Assembly: GCA_037903355.1 (NCBI GenBank)
Contig: JBAJFE010000001.1
Span: 1,263,298 to 1,327,297, forward strand
From: Trichuris trichiura
Lineage: Eukaryota > Nematoda > Enoplea > Trichinellida > Trichuridae
DNA length: 64,000 nt
Direction: 5' to 3'
Position 1 is the stretch's first letter; each line of letters starts with the position of its first letter. The notes beneath the pieces are model-generated. The model was not told where the DNA came from. It did not search any database and saw only the letters and a program-made list of their open reading frames with translations. The position numbers were made by a program, and so were the translations under genes. Below, piece by piece: positions 9,954-21,895 of the stretch.

Positions 9954-10359
9954 TGTTGTTTGCCGGACCATTAAGACTCGCGTACGAGGACGGTTTATTA
10001 CGGAGTAAAAGCGATAGATCGCACGCACAGCTGATATTGATAGCCTGAATTCACTGAGCTCGTGAGCGACGCGCTTATATAGCCTCGCACGACCTCTGCC
10101 TTGCGCTTTCTCACGGACCGCAGGCTCTTCAGCCATCGCCTAATCCGCTTACCATGAGGAAACAGCGAGACAGGCGCTAGTCCTGGCGCTAGCCAACTTT
10201 GTGCTAGGCCGTCGATGTCTATGTTCTCACACCAGTCCAGAGGTCATGCCTTCTTGTCGCTGTCGGATCTGACTCCCCATGTCGTTCTTTGGGCTGCGCT
10301 CCCACGGATGGATTTGTGCCCGCGCTCACTGGGGTGCCAGTGCGGCTATCTCTGCCACA
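9954..10359 (-). mobile_element. solo LTR inserted in the MULE gene
   Basis: A 406-bp block starting TGTTG and ending CCACA, flanked by the 5-bp direct repeat GATCT (9949-9953 and 10,360-10,364). On the minus strand it contains CTATATAAG (TATA-like, near 10,078) and AATAAA (near 9998) in promoter-then-polyA order, so the LTR points left. No internal region is present, which fits LTR-LTR recombination. 406 + 5 = 411 bp, a multiple of three, and the MULE residues read on across it (EDL, then SDSAVENGF). Confidence 0.82.
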
Positions 10360-10583
10360 GATCTCTCTGACTCTGCGGTAGAAAATGGATTCCAACTGTC
10401 ACCGTCAATAGCAATGACAGACTTAGAGCTGGCCGTCATCAAAGCTTGTAAAAGCACTTCTGAAGGCGTTGAAGACTCAGTTTGTTATTTCCATTTTTCA
10501 CAGTGTATTTGGCGGAAAGTTCAGTCGTATGGATTATCTGCACGATGCATCACGGACGCAAGCTTAAGGTCAAAAGTGAAGTA

Positions 10584-12919
10584 CAGTAGAACCGCCGAAG
10601 TTGACCATTTCTCTAAATGGACCACCTCCCTAAGTTGACCGAATTTTGACCAGTTGGTTGGTCCGCACGTTAATAAGCGCAAGGACAACCTCTATACGTC
10701 AACCACTTCCGTAAGTGGGAAGTTGACCGCTTCAGCCGTGATGTGGTATATCAACCCAATGCTGGTTTGCTCTCTATAAGTTGACTACTTCAGTTTACTC
10801 TGTGTCAGTCGCTACCAGCTGTTAACCGTCATTGCCTCAATGTGCTATTACTCAACGTAGCGAAGTGCTTCATTACCCTACGTAGCAGATTCCTGATTAC
10901 AGTACCGATTCCGTCGGTTTGACGATGCTTCTTTTATGCATGCCGGCGCAGCTTGCGCGTTTCCTCAAGCACATGACCTCCGACCTACGCGTTGGCAGCA
11001 TTCGCCCATTGAGGGAAATAAGACGAATGGAGCCTACTTGAACTCGTTTCCGTCGAGCTCAGTTCTATTCATTCGCTCAGGTTTTGTCTTCGCGAGTAAA
11101 GATAGCCCGGCTTACGCAGTAATAAACGCAGTAGTAGGTACCAAGCTGGTTACAGGTTGCACTATGGCCAAACGGAAAGAATTGAGAGAGTTGGCACTGA
11201 AGGAAAAAGTGAATCTTATGCACTTTCTCGAAACTAATAGTCAAAGGAAGACAGGGGAACGGTTTTATGTCAGCAAGATTACAGTTTGCAACATCAAGAG
11301 ACGTAAACGTGAGTACTTGGAAAGACATGAGAAGGAAAGCGCAGACGCGCACCGAAAAAGCAGGAAAACCTCCCTGGACCAAGTCAGTGAAGCAGCGTTA
11401 CATTGGTTTAAGCAAATGAGAGCAGCTAATGTACTCATCTCAGGACCAATGATCCAGGAAATTGCTAGAAAATTCGCCGTGGAGTTCGGTTTGAAAGGTA
11501 TCCAAGCATCAAACGGTTGGCTCGAGAAGTTCAAGCTCCGTTATCAGATTTCTCAGAAAACCTTATGCGGCGAATCTAGCGAAGTTTCCGTCGAGGTCTT
11601 GGAAGACTTCGTCGCGAAATTTCGTCATTTCGCCAGTGGCTTCAAGGAAGAAGACATATTCAATGCTGATGAATGCGGCTTGTTCTTCAAAGCTATGCTT
11701 GATAGAAGCCTTGTACTAAACGGCGATAAATGCAAAAGTGGGAAGCTCTCCAAAAAACGCTTCACTGTGCTTCTTTGCGCTAGCGCACCTGGGGAGAAGC
11801 TAAAGCCATTGGTCATTGGTAAATCAACGAAACCCCGAGCTTTTAAGAACTTGAAGCCTGGTGACCTCCCTGCCACTTGGAGATCAAATAAATCCGCCTG
11901 GATGACAGCCGCCATATTCGAAGAATGGGTAAGAAGTGTTCACGTTCAGATGAAGCGAATGAAACGTTCCATCTTATTGGTAGTAGACAACTGTCCGAGC
12001 CATCCCCACGTGAAAGGTCTCAGAAATGTCACGTTAAAGTTCTTGCCCCCATACACTACCTCAAAAACTCAGCCTGTAGATCAAGGAGTAATCAAGACAT
12101 TTAAGGCAAAATACCGGACCCAGCTTCTGCGGTGGGTCGTTGGCATAGCAGAAGACACCAGCTCATTTGCGGGAGCGACTTCGATTGCTGCGTCCATTAA
12201 TGCTTTGGACGCTGTACTTTGGATCAATACTTCCTGGAATAAGGTTCAACCAGAGGCAATACGGAAATGCTTCAGGAGAGCTTGATTCACCAGAGACGAA
12301 GAGGATGATGTTGAGCTCTGACCTGACAGTCCGACTCCCGAAGTAGAGATTGAAGGATTAAACTTGGAAGACTTCGTTCCAATGGATGATGAGTTGGCCA
12401 CTTCTACCGAACCCAACCCACAAGCAATCTTTCAATCTATACTAGCCGAAGCGGGAATGAGTGTAGAAGCAAATAGGCCAGACGACGACGTAGAGGAAGA
12501 AAGTAAAAATGAGACGTAAATGGTACAAAAGATGAACGAAGAGGACGCCGGGCGCATGTTAGCGCAGCTGAAGTGTTTTGCTGCTGAAAAATGCGCAAAG
12601 ATGCTAAGCAGGGTAGCAATCGTGGAGGCCGCCTTAGGTGCTTATGTTTGTAGTCCGAAGAAGCGCCAAACTAGAATGTCACCTTCTTCAGCAAGCATTG
12701 TAGCCCCTAAGAAGCTTATGCATGATTTCACAGTGTTATTTTTATGCACCTCACAGTTTAATAGACTTCCAATTGATGCTCTGCAATAGAATAAACGCAT
12801 ACAGATGCTAATCTCTTCAGCCGAGCCAGTTATACCTACAGTTCCAATATGTTGACCACCTCCTATGTTGACCAGTTTTTCCCGGTCTCTTCGGTAGTCA
12901 ACTTACGGAGGTTCTGCTC
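10584..12919 (+). mobile_element. Tigger/pogo DNA transposon (2.3 kb) inside the MULE
   Basis: The left end CAGTAGAACCGCCGAAGTTG follows a TA. The right end reads inverted as CAGAACCTCCGTAAGTTGAC. Both ends hold further GTTGACC-type subterminal repeats. MULE coding sequence stops at the left end and resumes just after the right end, so Tigger landed within it. The right TA is altered, so the outer base on that side is approximate. Confidence 0.82.
11164..12285 (+). pseudogene. Tigger-type transposase (DDE_1) with premature stops in the tail
   Basis: 373 codons from the ATG at 11,164 (first ATG of the homologous frame) to the TGA at 12,283. It has an N-terminal psq/CENP-B-like helix-turn-helix (1-50), a second HTH_CENPB (~65-130, ending SNGWLEKFKLRY) and a DDE_1 catalytic core with D169 (NADECG), D275 (VVDNCPSH) and D306 (QPVDQGV), a DD30D spacing typical of pogo. 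The same frame continues past the stop with an acidic tail interrupted again at 12,319 and 12,517, up to about 12,650. The original protein was therefore ~120 residues longer and this copy is slightly truncated. The core itself is unbroken. Confidence 0.88.
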
Positions 12920-13145
12920 TGCTTGTTTGCTTTGCCTTTCCTTCGACTAGAGGAAATTCCAGAAGCTCATGACGAAATAAAGGAATGCATATCAATCGAA
13001 ACCGCTGAATTTATTCTCCGTGCATCGTTGCGTCCTGAATAGATTGCCGCGTACCGAAAACGATATGGACGCATAGCAAAGGAGTTGGGAAAACTTAGTC
13101 GACCGAGCACATGTCGGTATGCAGCGAATTATAATTGAAATTCGA

Positions 13146-13515
13146 AATGAGCGCTTGTAACTGCGGCGCTACCTTCCATGCTTTGTTTAAAAAGAATTTA
13201 TTCGATACTTCGACCGATATATGACAGAACGAACCACGCAGAAGAAAGGGAAAGAGACGCAACAGCACAACAAGCGCAGAAGTCCACCTTCTCACCCACA
13301 ATGGAAATACGTCCCCACGTTGCACTAGCCTGTTCCTCCTTATCTCACTGGAAGATGGGAACACAGTTCGCTCCGGCTCGATGAGCTGTCATGTAGCGTA
13401 CAGTGCTGAGAGGGACCACTTGGATTCGCGCACATCAGGTAGAAGAATAAAAACATCCACGGTCAACCGCTGACCTACCTCGTAACCATCGTAGTCACAT
13501 GAATACCTCTGTATT
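13146..13515 (+). repeat. ~360-bp direct repeat, copy 2
   Basis: Partner of 8641-8995 in the same orientation. It lies between the MULE segment that ends near 13,100 and the MULE C-terminal tail at 13,500-13,693, so it appears to be a separate insertion in the MULE. Confidence 0.7.
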
Positions 13516-13699
13516 ACGGCAGTGGAACGTTCAAAACCATAGTGAACGAATCTCGCGAGGTGAGCAGACGACGAAAAGAAGACGGGACCGTGTTCGCTGG
13601 GAAGAAAACTTTGTGGAAATAATTAAGGATCGAGTAAGTCACCCTGCAGTTATGGACTACCTGGGCGCAATAACCTACAGTGTAGCTACATAAGTACGC

Positions 13700-14224
13700 T
13701 TATAATGTATTTTGTTCTGCTCCCCTTATAGGTGTTGCTGTTGCGTGCGCAGGCTTGCATTTTAGCATTCATATAATAAACGGTCTCATCATGACGATGC
13801 TAGCGCGTCATCTTATCAAACTTTTTTAAAGGGAAGTCAGTGCGCGCTTAATCCTTCGGGCAAGTAACTGCTCAGCCAAATAACCGTTCGGAAAGCGTAC
13901 CAAACGCGCAAGTAACTGCAGCAGACTCGCAGTTGATGACGTCGTATTACCATAGGAAGACCTATTATTCGACCTAATTCTACTTTAGAATAAAACGTCC
14001 CGCTTTTTAACAGCAACAGGAACCGATAAAGGATATATTGTACCTCTGTCAGGAGGATCCACTCACCTGTTCGAGAAATCTTATACATTTAGACAGGTTC
14101 AATGAACGTAGATAGCATTGCAAGCATTTTTTGTTAATCCTACGACCTAATTTTGTATTAGAATAATCGTGGCTGCAAATGATAAAAGTTTCCGGGTCTT
14201 TTATGCTACGGGGGCGCCGGAAGT
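13700..14224. other. no gene recognised
   Basis: Contains GCCAAATAACCGTTCGG-like fragments near 13,875 that faintly echo the short repeats at 8991-9110. No coding region seen. Confidence 0.35.
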
Positions 14225-15275
14225 TGTGGCGGCAACTTCAAAGGCGGTCACGTGATCATTACTACGTCACCTGAACAATGGGTGACCTAAGCTATTGTTC
14301 ACTGTGTACACATGCGAGCGATGCGTATCAGCCAAGGAACGCTGCACAGCTGGAAACACTCGCCCGTTCTGCCAATTGTTTCCAAGTGCGAGCCATACCT
14401 GTGCCGGCCATCGTGCTTTGCCCTAGCCTAAGCCTAAACCTTAACATGACGCGTGTTCGTTGCTGCTGTTGAGTTACGCAGTTTTGACCGTGGCGCAAAC
14501 GACAAGAAGCATAGCGCAAAGTAACGTTATTTAGCGATCATGCGCGATGCGTATTGGCGAAAGAAAGCTGTACACCTGGAAACAGTTGCCCGGTCAGGCA
14601 ATTGTTTCCAAGTGCGAGCTATAACGACGCCGGCCATCGTGCTCTGCCCTAGCCTAAGCCTAAACCTTAACAAAACGCGTGTTCGTTGCTGCTGTTGGGT
14701 TATGCAGTTTTGACCATGGCGCAAACGACAAGAAGCATAGCGCAAAGTAACGTTATTTAGCGTTCACTGAAGACGCGAGCAATGAGTAACGCAAAAAGGG
14801 AAAAAGTATACGTACTGCTAACGCAGGCGCTCACCCTGACGAAGGCGACGCGTTGATTTCGCCGCAGGGCGCATCCGACGGGTTCACTCGGGTGTACCTA
14901 ATCAGGCAGAAGGCGTCAGTGCCTCCTTACGGTGCCTCCACTTGTCGATGGCAAGTTGTCACTAGATCCCGAGACAGACATAACGCATAATGAGATTTAC
15001 CCTGTCTACCAAGGCACGCCTCAGCTCAGAAAGTTGACCTGCGATGTTTTTCACGAATTCCTACACGACGTCTCAGCTTGAACACCTGCAGGCCCCATTG
15101 TGTTTTCCGTAACTTCAATGCATGTGCACCTGCTAAGTTCCATGCGTTCACTAAACCTGACGATAAAGTCCGTCCCGTTGTGCCGATAACAACCATTTAT
15201 TACGCTGTAGAGTCGCAGATTACGCTATGAACTAGCCGCCTCCACTTCCAGCGTCCCCGTAGCATACTAGACCCA
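14225..15275 (+). repeat. left terminal inverted repeat
   Basis: Partner of 23,927-24,905 on the opposite strand. Its outer ~200 bp are also found at 31.5 kb, 33.1 kb and (diverged) 54.5 kb, so the end sequence is a dispersed family. Confidence 0.7.
14317..14772 (+). repeat. 228-bp tandem duplication within the left TIR
   Basis: Two head-to-tail units of 228 bp (start motif GCGATGCGTAT at 14,317 and 14,545). Each contains CCTAGCCTAAGCCTAAACC, i.e. two to three TTAGGC-type hexamers on the other strand. The right TIR has a single unit. Confidence 0.8.
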
Positions 15276-18045
15276 AGTTTCCACTGAAAAGATGTTATTC
15301 ACAATTTGACTGAATATTTTGCAGTCGATGAGAACTAGCCTATTGCTAGGGAGAGTGCTTATGCTGCTGTTTGTTACTGGCAACAATTGTTCTTAAACGT
15401 ACATGCTAAGTACCGCCCTTTTACAGTCTGTTCAACAATGCGCACAAATTATGTAAAAACCCAGATTTATTCCGCCATTGTAGAAAGTCGTGTGAGAAAG
15501 AATATGCTCATAACTTTCAGCATTGTTTTATTGCTCTAGGCAGCAAAACTACGCTGGCAACCAGCCTCCGAAACCAAATCAGATACTTCGTTGCTCCAGT
15601 ACAGTCACCTCAAGTTCTTCTCGCCATTTGCTTCTTTCTACAGATGGCTTAGAATTCTGCGACCAGTTTGACGACGGAATTCGTTGGTAAATTGCTATTT
15701 TTCGACTGTCAGAATATCATTTGTACGCTCGGTGGTTTCTTCAAATTTGTATTGCGATTTTTGCAAGCAGCGGTTTGGCAGGCGGACTTTGTTCGATTCC
15801 GCTGTCGGCCTGTTACCCCATTCGAAAAGAAAAGCCGAAGTTTACTTTTTCCAACGTCGTCCATGCTCGTTTTCATTCGAGCAACTGTCAATTGTTGTCC
15901 ACATTAATAGCCATCGCTTTCCACTTGATTAAGTTTTCATCCAAGCTTGATATCTTCATGTCTTTTTAATTAGGATTCACGTTCCCCACGCTGTAGGCAT
16001 CAGCACATATAGTGAACGGGTTCCTTCCACTAGCATTGTGAAACAGTGCGTCAATACTGACGGATTAACGATCGGTGGATCGCTTGAACATTCCCTTCTG
16101 TTCGATCGAGCAACATTTACAGGACGCACTCATGATATCATCATGCGTAAAGTATACTGCCAGTTCTTCGCACTGATTCAAGTGGTCGACAATATCTTTC
16201 AATTTTCTCAGCGTTGAATTCAAGGCAGTTTACTGCGTACTCAACTCTTGCAGAGGTTCCGAGCTTCTTTAGGTGGGCGTTAGAATGTTCACGGGTGCTG
16301 ACACTTTTTCTAACCACTACTCAGTAATGGTTAGATGACTGCTGTTCTTTTTTTCTCCTTCTTCGAATGACTAGGTTTTTATATTCTTTGTGTTTTTATT
16401 GGCGCGCCACGTTGAACTGCAATTCAGACTAGCTTTATTTCCTACCAGGCAAATAGAGCGCTTACTATCGTTAACAGAGCGAAGCGGAAGTCAGCGACCG
16501 CACAGTCGAGCAGCACTGGTTGAACTGGTGCACCACTGTTAGTATATTATGCACTTTACAGTTTAACTTTCGTTAAAGCTGATTCGCAGGTACATTAATG
16601 CCTGAACATCAAAGTACCGACTAAACGTTCTTCCCCAAAGTTACATCAGCAGATACGACGTTCTTGAGGAGCCTTCCTACAATAATCAAACTGTTGCAAA
16701 AATGATGCCTAACTGAAAAATGCACTGATCCCTCTGCAGAGTAATTTTCGACCTCTAATTCTTCCCAGTTACCATAAAATAGTACTTCCTTTGTGACAAT
16801 GCGAATTCATTCTTTCATGGAATGAGTTTATAAGATGGGTGCTCACCTAAGGAGCAATGCGTACGTCTCAAAGGTTATGAACACGCTTCATCTATCTCCA
16901 TGTCTCAGAAGACTTCAAAGAAAGACTCGCTTCGTCTGTCGCCATGTAAGGAAGATTTACCTCTCGCCAAATGCTCCAGGATTTTAGAAAATTGAACCCT
17001 ACTACTTATCTCAGAACGTCCCGGAGTGTACTACAAAAGTTAACTTAAATTACAAAAACATGTTCAGAATACATTTTGCGTTATCTAAAACCGCATTGCC
17101 ATCTGCCGATTAAAACAACAGAAAGCTCAAAGAACTGGCGAACAGAAGTGGACGCAACAGCGTGGCAGCAAAGTTCGGTCATTTTGGCAGCAAGTAGCTT
17201 GAATTCTGCGTCGCTAGAAGACTTTTCAATGAGTACATTGGCACTTAGAGAACAAAAAGCAGAAGAATCCCTGCTTTAATAGTAGTATTCTCGCGTTTCT
17301 GAAGACAGGGTGTCTTTTAACAGATGGTGTAACGGAGCTAACAGCTGACTGCGGAACAAGAGTAGTTCAGAAGCATACGGGATTGAAAGTTGTGCATCGC
17401 TTTCTAACAACTTGCTCATCCATTCGCTGGTAGGGCATATTGAAGTTTAGTTACAGATAAATCAAGACAGACCAAAACCGCGAACCGAAGATCAACTATG
17501 AAACCACAAGAGCCTCTTACAAGACACCCAGTGTTCCGAAACATATCAGTACTTTACTTTAACTTGCAAACCTGAAAATACTTATGGTAGAAGTGAACAT
17601 TAAACTGCTTAAACAATGATGCCCAGGCAGAACAGGCTTAAACAGTAGTGCATTTGTCCCTCTCGGGAACGGTGACCGATTCATGCAGTCGCAGAAAATA
17701 ATAACAGAGATATTCCAGGCATGAGCCACACCGTAAATGAGCTACAAACAGTAAGTAATGCCATTACGCTGCTTAACCGCGTGTGCTTTTCTTATTTCAG
17801 CTGAACGTGAAGAAACAGCAAAGCCAATTGAATAAACAGTTTCGATTTTGAGGTAACATTCTATGATGAAGATTCGATCAGTTTGATAGGAAATGAAAAT
17901 TGGGAACCTACAGTTTTACCGAATATGAGATACATTAACCAGCTTAACACTTCAAAAGTGCAGACACGCTGCAAATAAAATTTGTTTTAAAGTCAGCGCT
18001 ACAATATCTTTTGCTGAATAGCGAACGGGAAACAATTATTTCTAC
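15276..18045. other. no gene recognised; part of the 10.7 kb structure
   Basis: AT-rich, with only short overlapping open frames. At about 17,425-17,550 there is a diverged relative of one arm of the 23.0 kb hairpin (CATCCATTCGCTGGTAG, then AAGACACCCAGT). Confidence 0.4.
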
Positions 18046-18046
18046 T

Positions 18047-19000
18047 TTAGCAGGACCACAAGAGCATTACACAACCAGTTTACTTCACACGCAAGTCAGA
18101 ATACAATGAACGACAGTACTCGGTACTCGATAGATGGGTAGATATAGTTGCAGTGTCAGCAGGCGTTACGCAAGACGCGAGTGAGGGAAATGCATTCAAA
18201 AGAGAGGTCGCTACTTCTGGTGTGAAGCATAGACAATGCGAGTACACCTGCTTGGCAGTAGAACCTTTTTCGGAAGATACGACATAGTTGGTAGCATCGA
18301 TAAGTTTGTGGTGGCGCATATCTACGAGTAGCATAAAGTGGCGCAAAAAATCAGCTCCAATGATTAGCTCCTTTACATCGGAGACGACGAAGGTCCATGA
18401 AAACTTTTGTCTCATACCAAAATCAACTCAAGTTGTAATGGAGCCATAGGTATGGATACGCCAGCCGTTCGCAGCAGAAAGAAGCAACGACGTCGACGAC
18501 ATGCATTCGCCAGGTAGAATCAAACTCAAAGGATCGGATTACAAGTATCTGCCAACAGCATTAGTCCATTGGTACCGTTACGAAGCAATTTTTGGTCTTG
18601 CAACGCTGTCGGACTTGCGCTGGTCACGTACCTGTCAGTCAGGCAACAAAATGTTCTTACGAAATAACGTCAGAAGTGGGCGACTATGGGGCATGCGGTT
18701 ACAGTATTTTCGTGGAAAACCGCATGCAGACACCAGGTTTCTCAGGTCAGCTTCCGAAGTGCCCATTTTAGTTACAAACTTGTCGTGCTCGAACTTCTTC
18801 TGCGCTGCAGATTCCATGTCGGATTGTGATGGCCAGCGTGGAATTAAGCTTGGCACGCGTATCTGAGCAACTCAAAAGCTTATCACTCACAGGTCACCAA
18901 TTTAGCAGGACCGTAACAGCGTTACACAACCAGTTTACCTCACACGCAAGTAAGAGTACAATGAGCGACAGTAGTCGGTACTCGATAGATAGGTATATAT
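18047..19000 (-). pseudogene. gypsy protease-region remnant between short direct repeats
   Basis: On the minus strand at about 18,250-18,480, GWRIHTYGS and, after an in-frame stop, FSWTFVVSDV and LIIGADFLRHF match the retropepsin region of gypsy polyproteins (GADFL is the flap-partner motif). No RT or integrase follows. A ~90-bp sequence (core TTTAGCAGGACC ... GTACTCGATAGAT) is repeated in the same orientation at 18,049-18,138 and 18,905-19,000 and brackets the remnant, so it may be what is left of LTRs or a duplication at insertion. Non-functional. Confidence 0.65.
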
Positions 19001-21580
19001 CATAAGGTATCCTTTTTTTGATGCTTAAGCAGCAAGGGCGGGCGCACCCGCTACACTACCATACCATAATCAACTTCCAAGTAGCTCAAGACGCGTAAAT
19101 GATGCAGCGAAATTCAGGTTGAATGAAACTGACACGGTCTGAAATGCATGAATGAATGCAAGTACACTAAAAAAAGGACAAACTTACTAGCCGTTTCCGC
19201 GCTTATTTTTTGCTTAACTGTATCCCACATTAATTCCAATTATGATAGGATTATTTCTTTTCAGACGGTAATTCGTCTTCCAATGTGCCGCGCAGAAAGT
19301 TTTCCATTTTATCGCATGAACTTCGGTGCATTGAGATCGAACCTAATCTGTTTTAAGAGTCTCCTTTCACGAGGCCATAGATGAAATCTATTTGTAATAT
19401 CTGAGGTGAGCGCATTTCCCTTTTCGTCTGCGCGCTTCTTATGGACAAACTGTTCGAAAGAACCGATCAGCAATATCATAAACTAGCAAGTGTGTTCTTT
19501 TATATCTGCTATAGATGAGGCTGGAAGGCGTTCTAGCAAAGCGTTTAGTAGCAGCTAGACTAAACGAACAGAGGAAGCCCGCTAAACGGTCTGCACGTCT
19601 GCATTACCTACACTCATATTGGCTCATAAGTTTTCGGTTAAGGCAAAACACGTGTTCCGTAGGAGAATCATGAGCGTCGGCATAACAGCTTCTTAAAACT
19701 TGGAAACATTAAGTAATGCTTTTGCAGTGTGTTTATACGTATTGCTCGACGGGACGAAATATAAGCATTTACTAGGTTGTTCAATACATTTATGTTTGGA
19801 AACCTTTCATTCCTCTCGGATTTAACTTCAAGAGCAGTGTCGAGTGAAAATATCACAAATGTACACCTCAGAATTTGATCACCGCTGGGGCGCTCGGTAG
19901 ACATTAGTCAATGATAGCCGCAGAGAAAAGTCTCCTTTTAGCGTTTGAAGGTAACAACAGCCCGTGTTCAAGTCAGGATTGAAATACGAAGCAAAGGGAT
20001 TTTCATCTTTTCTCTTTTCTCGTTCACACTTAAGCTTGCTTTTTCTGCGCTGTGGTCTTTTAGGAGTATGAATGCGTCAAGTTTAATCTTTGTTCAAACC
20101 AAGCTAGTAAAGCTGCATATTGCTGCCGCTGAGATCGACTTTATTTGGAACTTCCGTGATTGCTGCCGCGCTGAGTTGCCGTTGCTCTGTCCGCCGTCCT
20201 GACTTTGCACTATGTCAAGTTAAGCCTAAGAATTAGATTTAACTTTTCGGTTTCTGTAGGCACACCAAAATGACCAGCATGTTCGTCAGTTAGGATTAGG
20301 ATAAGGTATCTCCATTCTCACCGGAGAGGAACCTGCATTTTTCAAACGGTGGCTCGCGTAAACGACAGTGCCTTCACATTATTCATGTACGCAGAAAAAG
20401 CACTCTTTATTCAGTGACTACCTTTCACGTTTAACATTGTTTCAGTTTATAGAACCGTTTTCCGTATTTGAATGGAGAACGTTCGCCGGAAAGCATTTCA
20501 AGAACAACCTGAACATCTCGCGTACTGTGCTGCTTCTAAGAGTTCCACGTCGTAAGATAGTCTCTCGCTGTTTTTCCGTTGGTTAGTCGTGCATCTTTGC
20601 ATGTGTGTATAGCCCATGTATGGGCTGTATAAAATACAGATGCACGGCTACAGAATGCCTAAAAGACTTCTCAGCTGGTAAGTTCTTTTGTTCTTAAAGC
20701 AGCAAAAGCAAGCAGTAGTTTTAAGTCTTGTTTTCTCGACACGCTCTCTACGTAAACCAATGCCGCTTAATGGCGCTATTATTACAAAATACTTTATTAC
20801 CCGGTTACATTGTTTGGTAGGAATGTCCCGCTGGTCATTTGCTTAAAAGTAGCAAGATTAGTCACTGCGCTCTAAGTCTTTTATTCCCTTCAAGTGCCGT
20901 ATCTTCTGATTAGACTGTCAAATTGGCTTTTGCCAAGTTTTCAATTTTATACACTTTCAACTAGCAATCTGCGGTTGAAACCTATTGTTCAGAACAAAGA
21001 TTGCTTTCAGATTTCATGAGTGATCAGTGTAGTTTATCTTTAAAACTCTGTTGGACTGCTTTTTTTATCTCAAAATGACCCTTTGGAAGGGCCTATATTT
21101 CATTATAGCGTCGCGCTGTTAGGCTAACAATTGTTTCAGCAGTGATATATTAAGCCAGAATGTACAGTTAGAGTGCTGAAGCTTCTACATCCTACCAGTT
21201 AATCTATGACATGATTAGAGGTTTTCTTCCCTTCGCTGCGTTGTGTTAACGTTTTTGTCAATTCTTACTTGTCCGTTAAGAAATAAGTGCTTGTTTGGTT
21301 TTTACCTACCGGTATCTTTAGCTGAGGAAAGTTTACGCAACAAAAACCTTTAGAAAGCTAATACTTAGGTAGTCAAACGAATCTTATCCGAAGCTTAAAG
21401 TCGAATTTAATGGAAAGTGTTCGTTGGAGAAATTACGTTTGACTATGTTTAGGTGAATTTAAAGACAAACTTGGCGGGAAGTCTGTCCAAGAGCCCCTGC
21501 ATATTCCGGAACTTCGACGCAGAGGCCACAGGTCAAGCGAGGGGCCAAAACCAGCCTTCAGCAGCTGTAGCTGGCTTTAG
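19001..21580. other. no gene recognised; one small hairpin
   Basis: No coding region recognised. A 59-bp imperfect hairpin lies at 20,588-20,646 (ends CGTGCATCT/AGATGCACG, apex AGCCCAT-GT-ATGGGCT). Confidence 0.4.
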
Positions 21581-21895
21581 CTTTTAATGCCCCGTGGCCA
21601 CTGTGCAACCCAAGCCATTTTGGTTTGGGTTTTTAATGCCGTATGGCCACCGCTGAACCAGAACCTCTGTGGGCATCTGGTTTAGGTTTTTAATGCCCTG
21701 TGGTCACCGCGGAACCCAAGCCTTTATGGGTTCTGGTTTAGGTTTTTAATGCCCTGTGGCCACCAACCGACTCAAGCCTCCATGGGTTCTATGGCTTCAG
21801 TTTTTGCGTCGCAGCCAGCGGTCGTCCGAAGCCTGTGTGGGCATTTTGTTGTGGGTTTTTACTGCCTTGTAGCCACCAATCTATAAGAAGCCCAG
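21581..21895 (+). repeat. minisatellite, ~57-bp period
   Basis: TTTTTAATGCC(C)TGTGGCCACC recurs at about 21,581, 21,631, 21,687, 21,744 and, more diverged, 21,855. The spacings are 50, 57, 57 and ~111 bp (one decayed unit between). The inter-unit sequence is GAACCCAAGCC...TGGGTTCTGG. Confidence 0.8.

Larger units (their letters stand above)
9049..13693 (+). pseudogene. MULE transposase with FLYWCH-like finger, broken and interrupted
   Basis: Pieces in order: a FLYWCH-like zinc finger (~9250-9471, C-x-C...HNNMPNP pattern); a diverged linker with stops (9485-9690); the MULE catalytic start at 9676-9948 (GRILIFAT..., then DGTF, the usual first catalytic Asp); after a solo LTR, TDLELAVIKA and the CYFHFSQCIWRKV Cys-His segment (10,390-10,580); after a Tigger insertion, LRLEEIPEAHDEI (12,935-12,985); and a C-terminal RRDRVRW...VMDYL tail (13,575-13,670). 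MULEs move by cut-and-paste through this DDE protein. Stops and frame changes make it dead. If the 406-bp LTR and one 5-bp duplication are discounted, the reading frame runs through the insertion site. Confidence 0.8.

Noticed and set aside
21581..21895. CRISPR-like array
   Set aside because: Units are diverged, lack unique spacers, and the genome is eukaryotic; it is a minisatellite.
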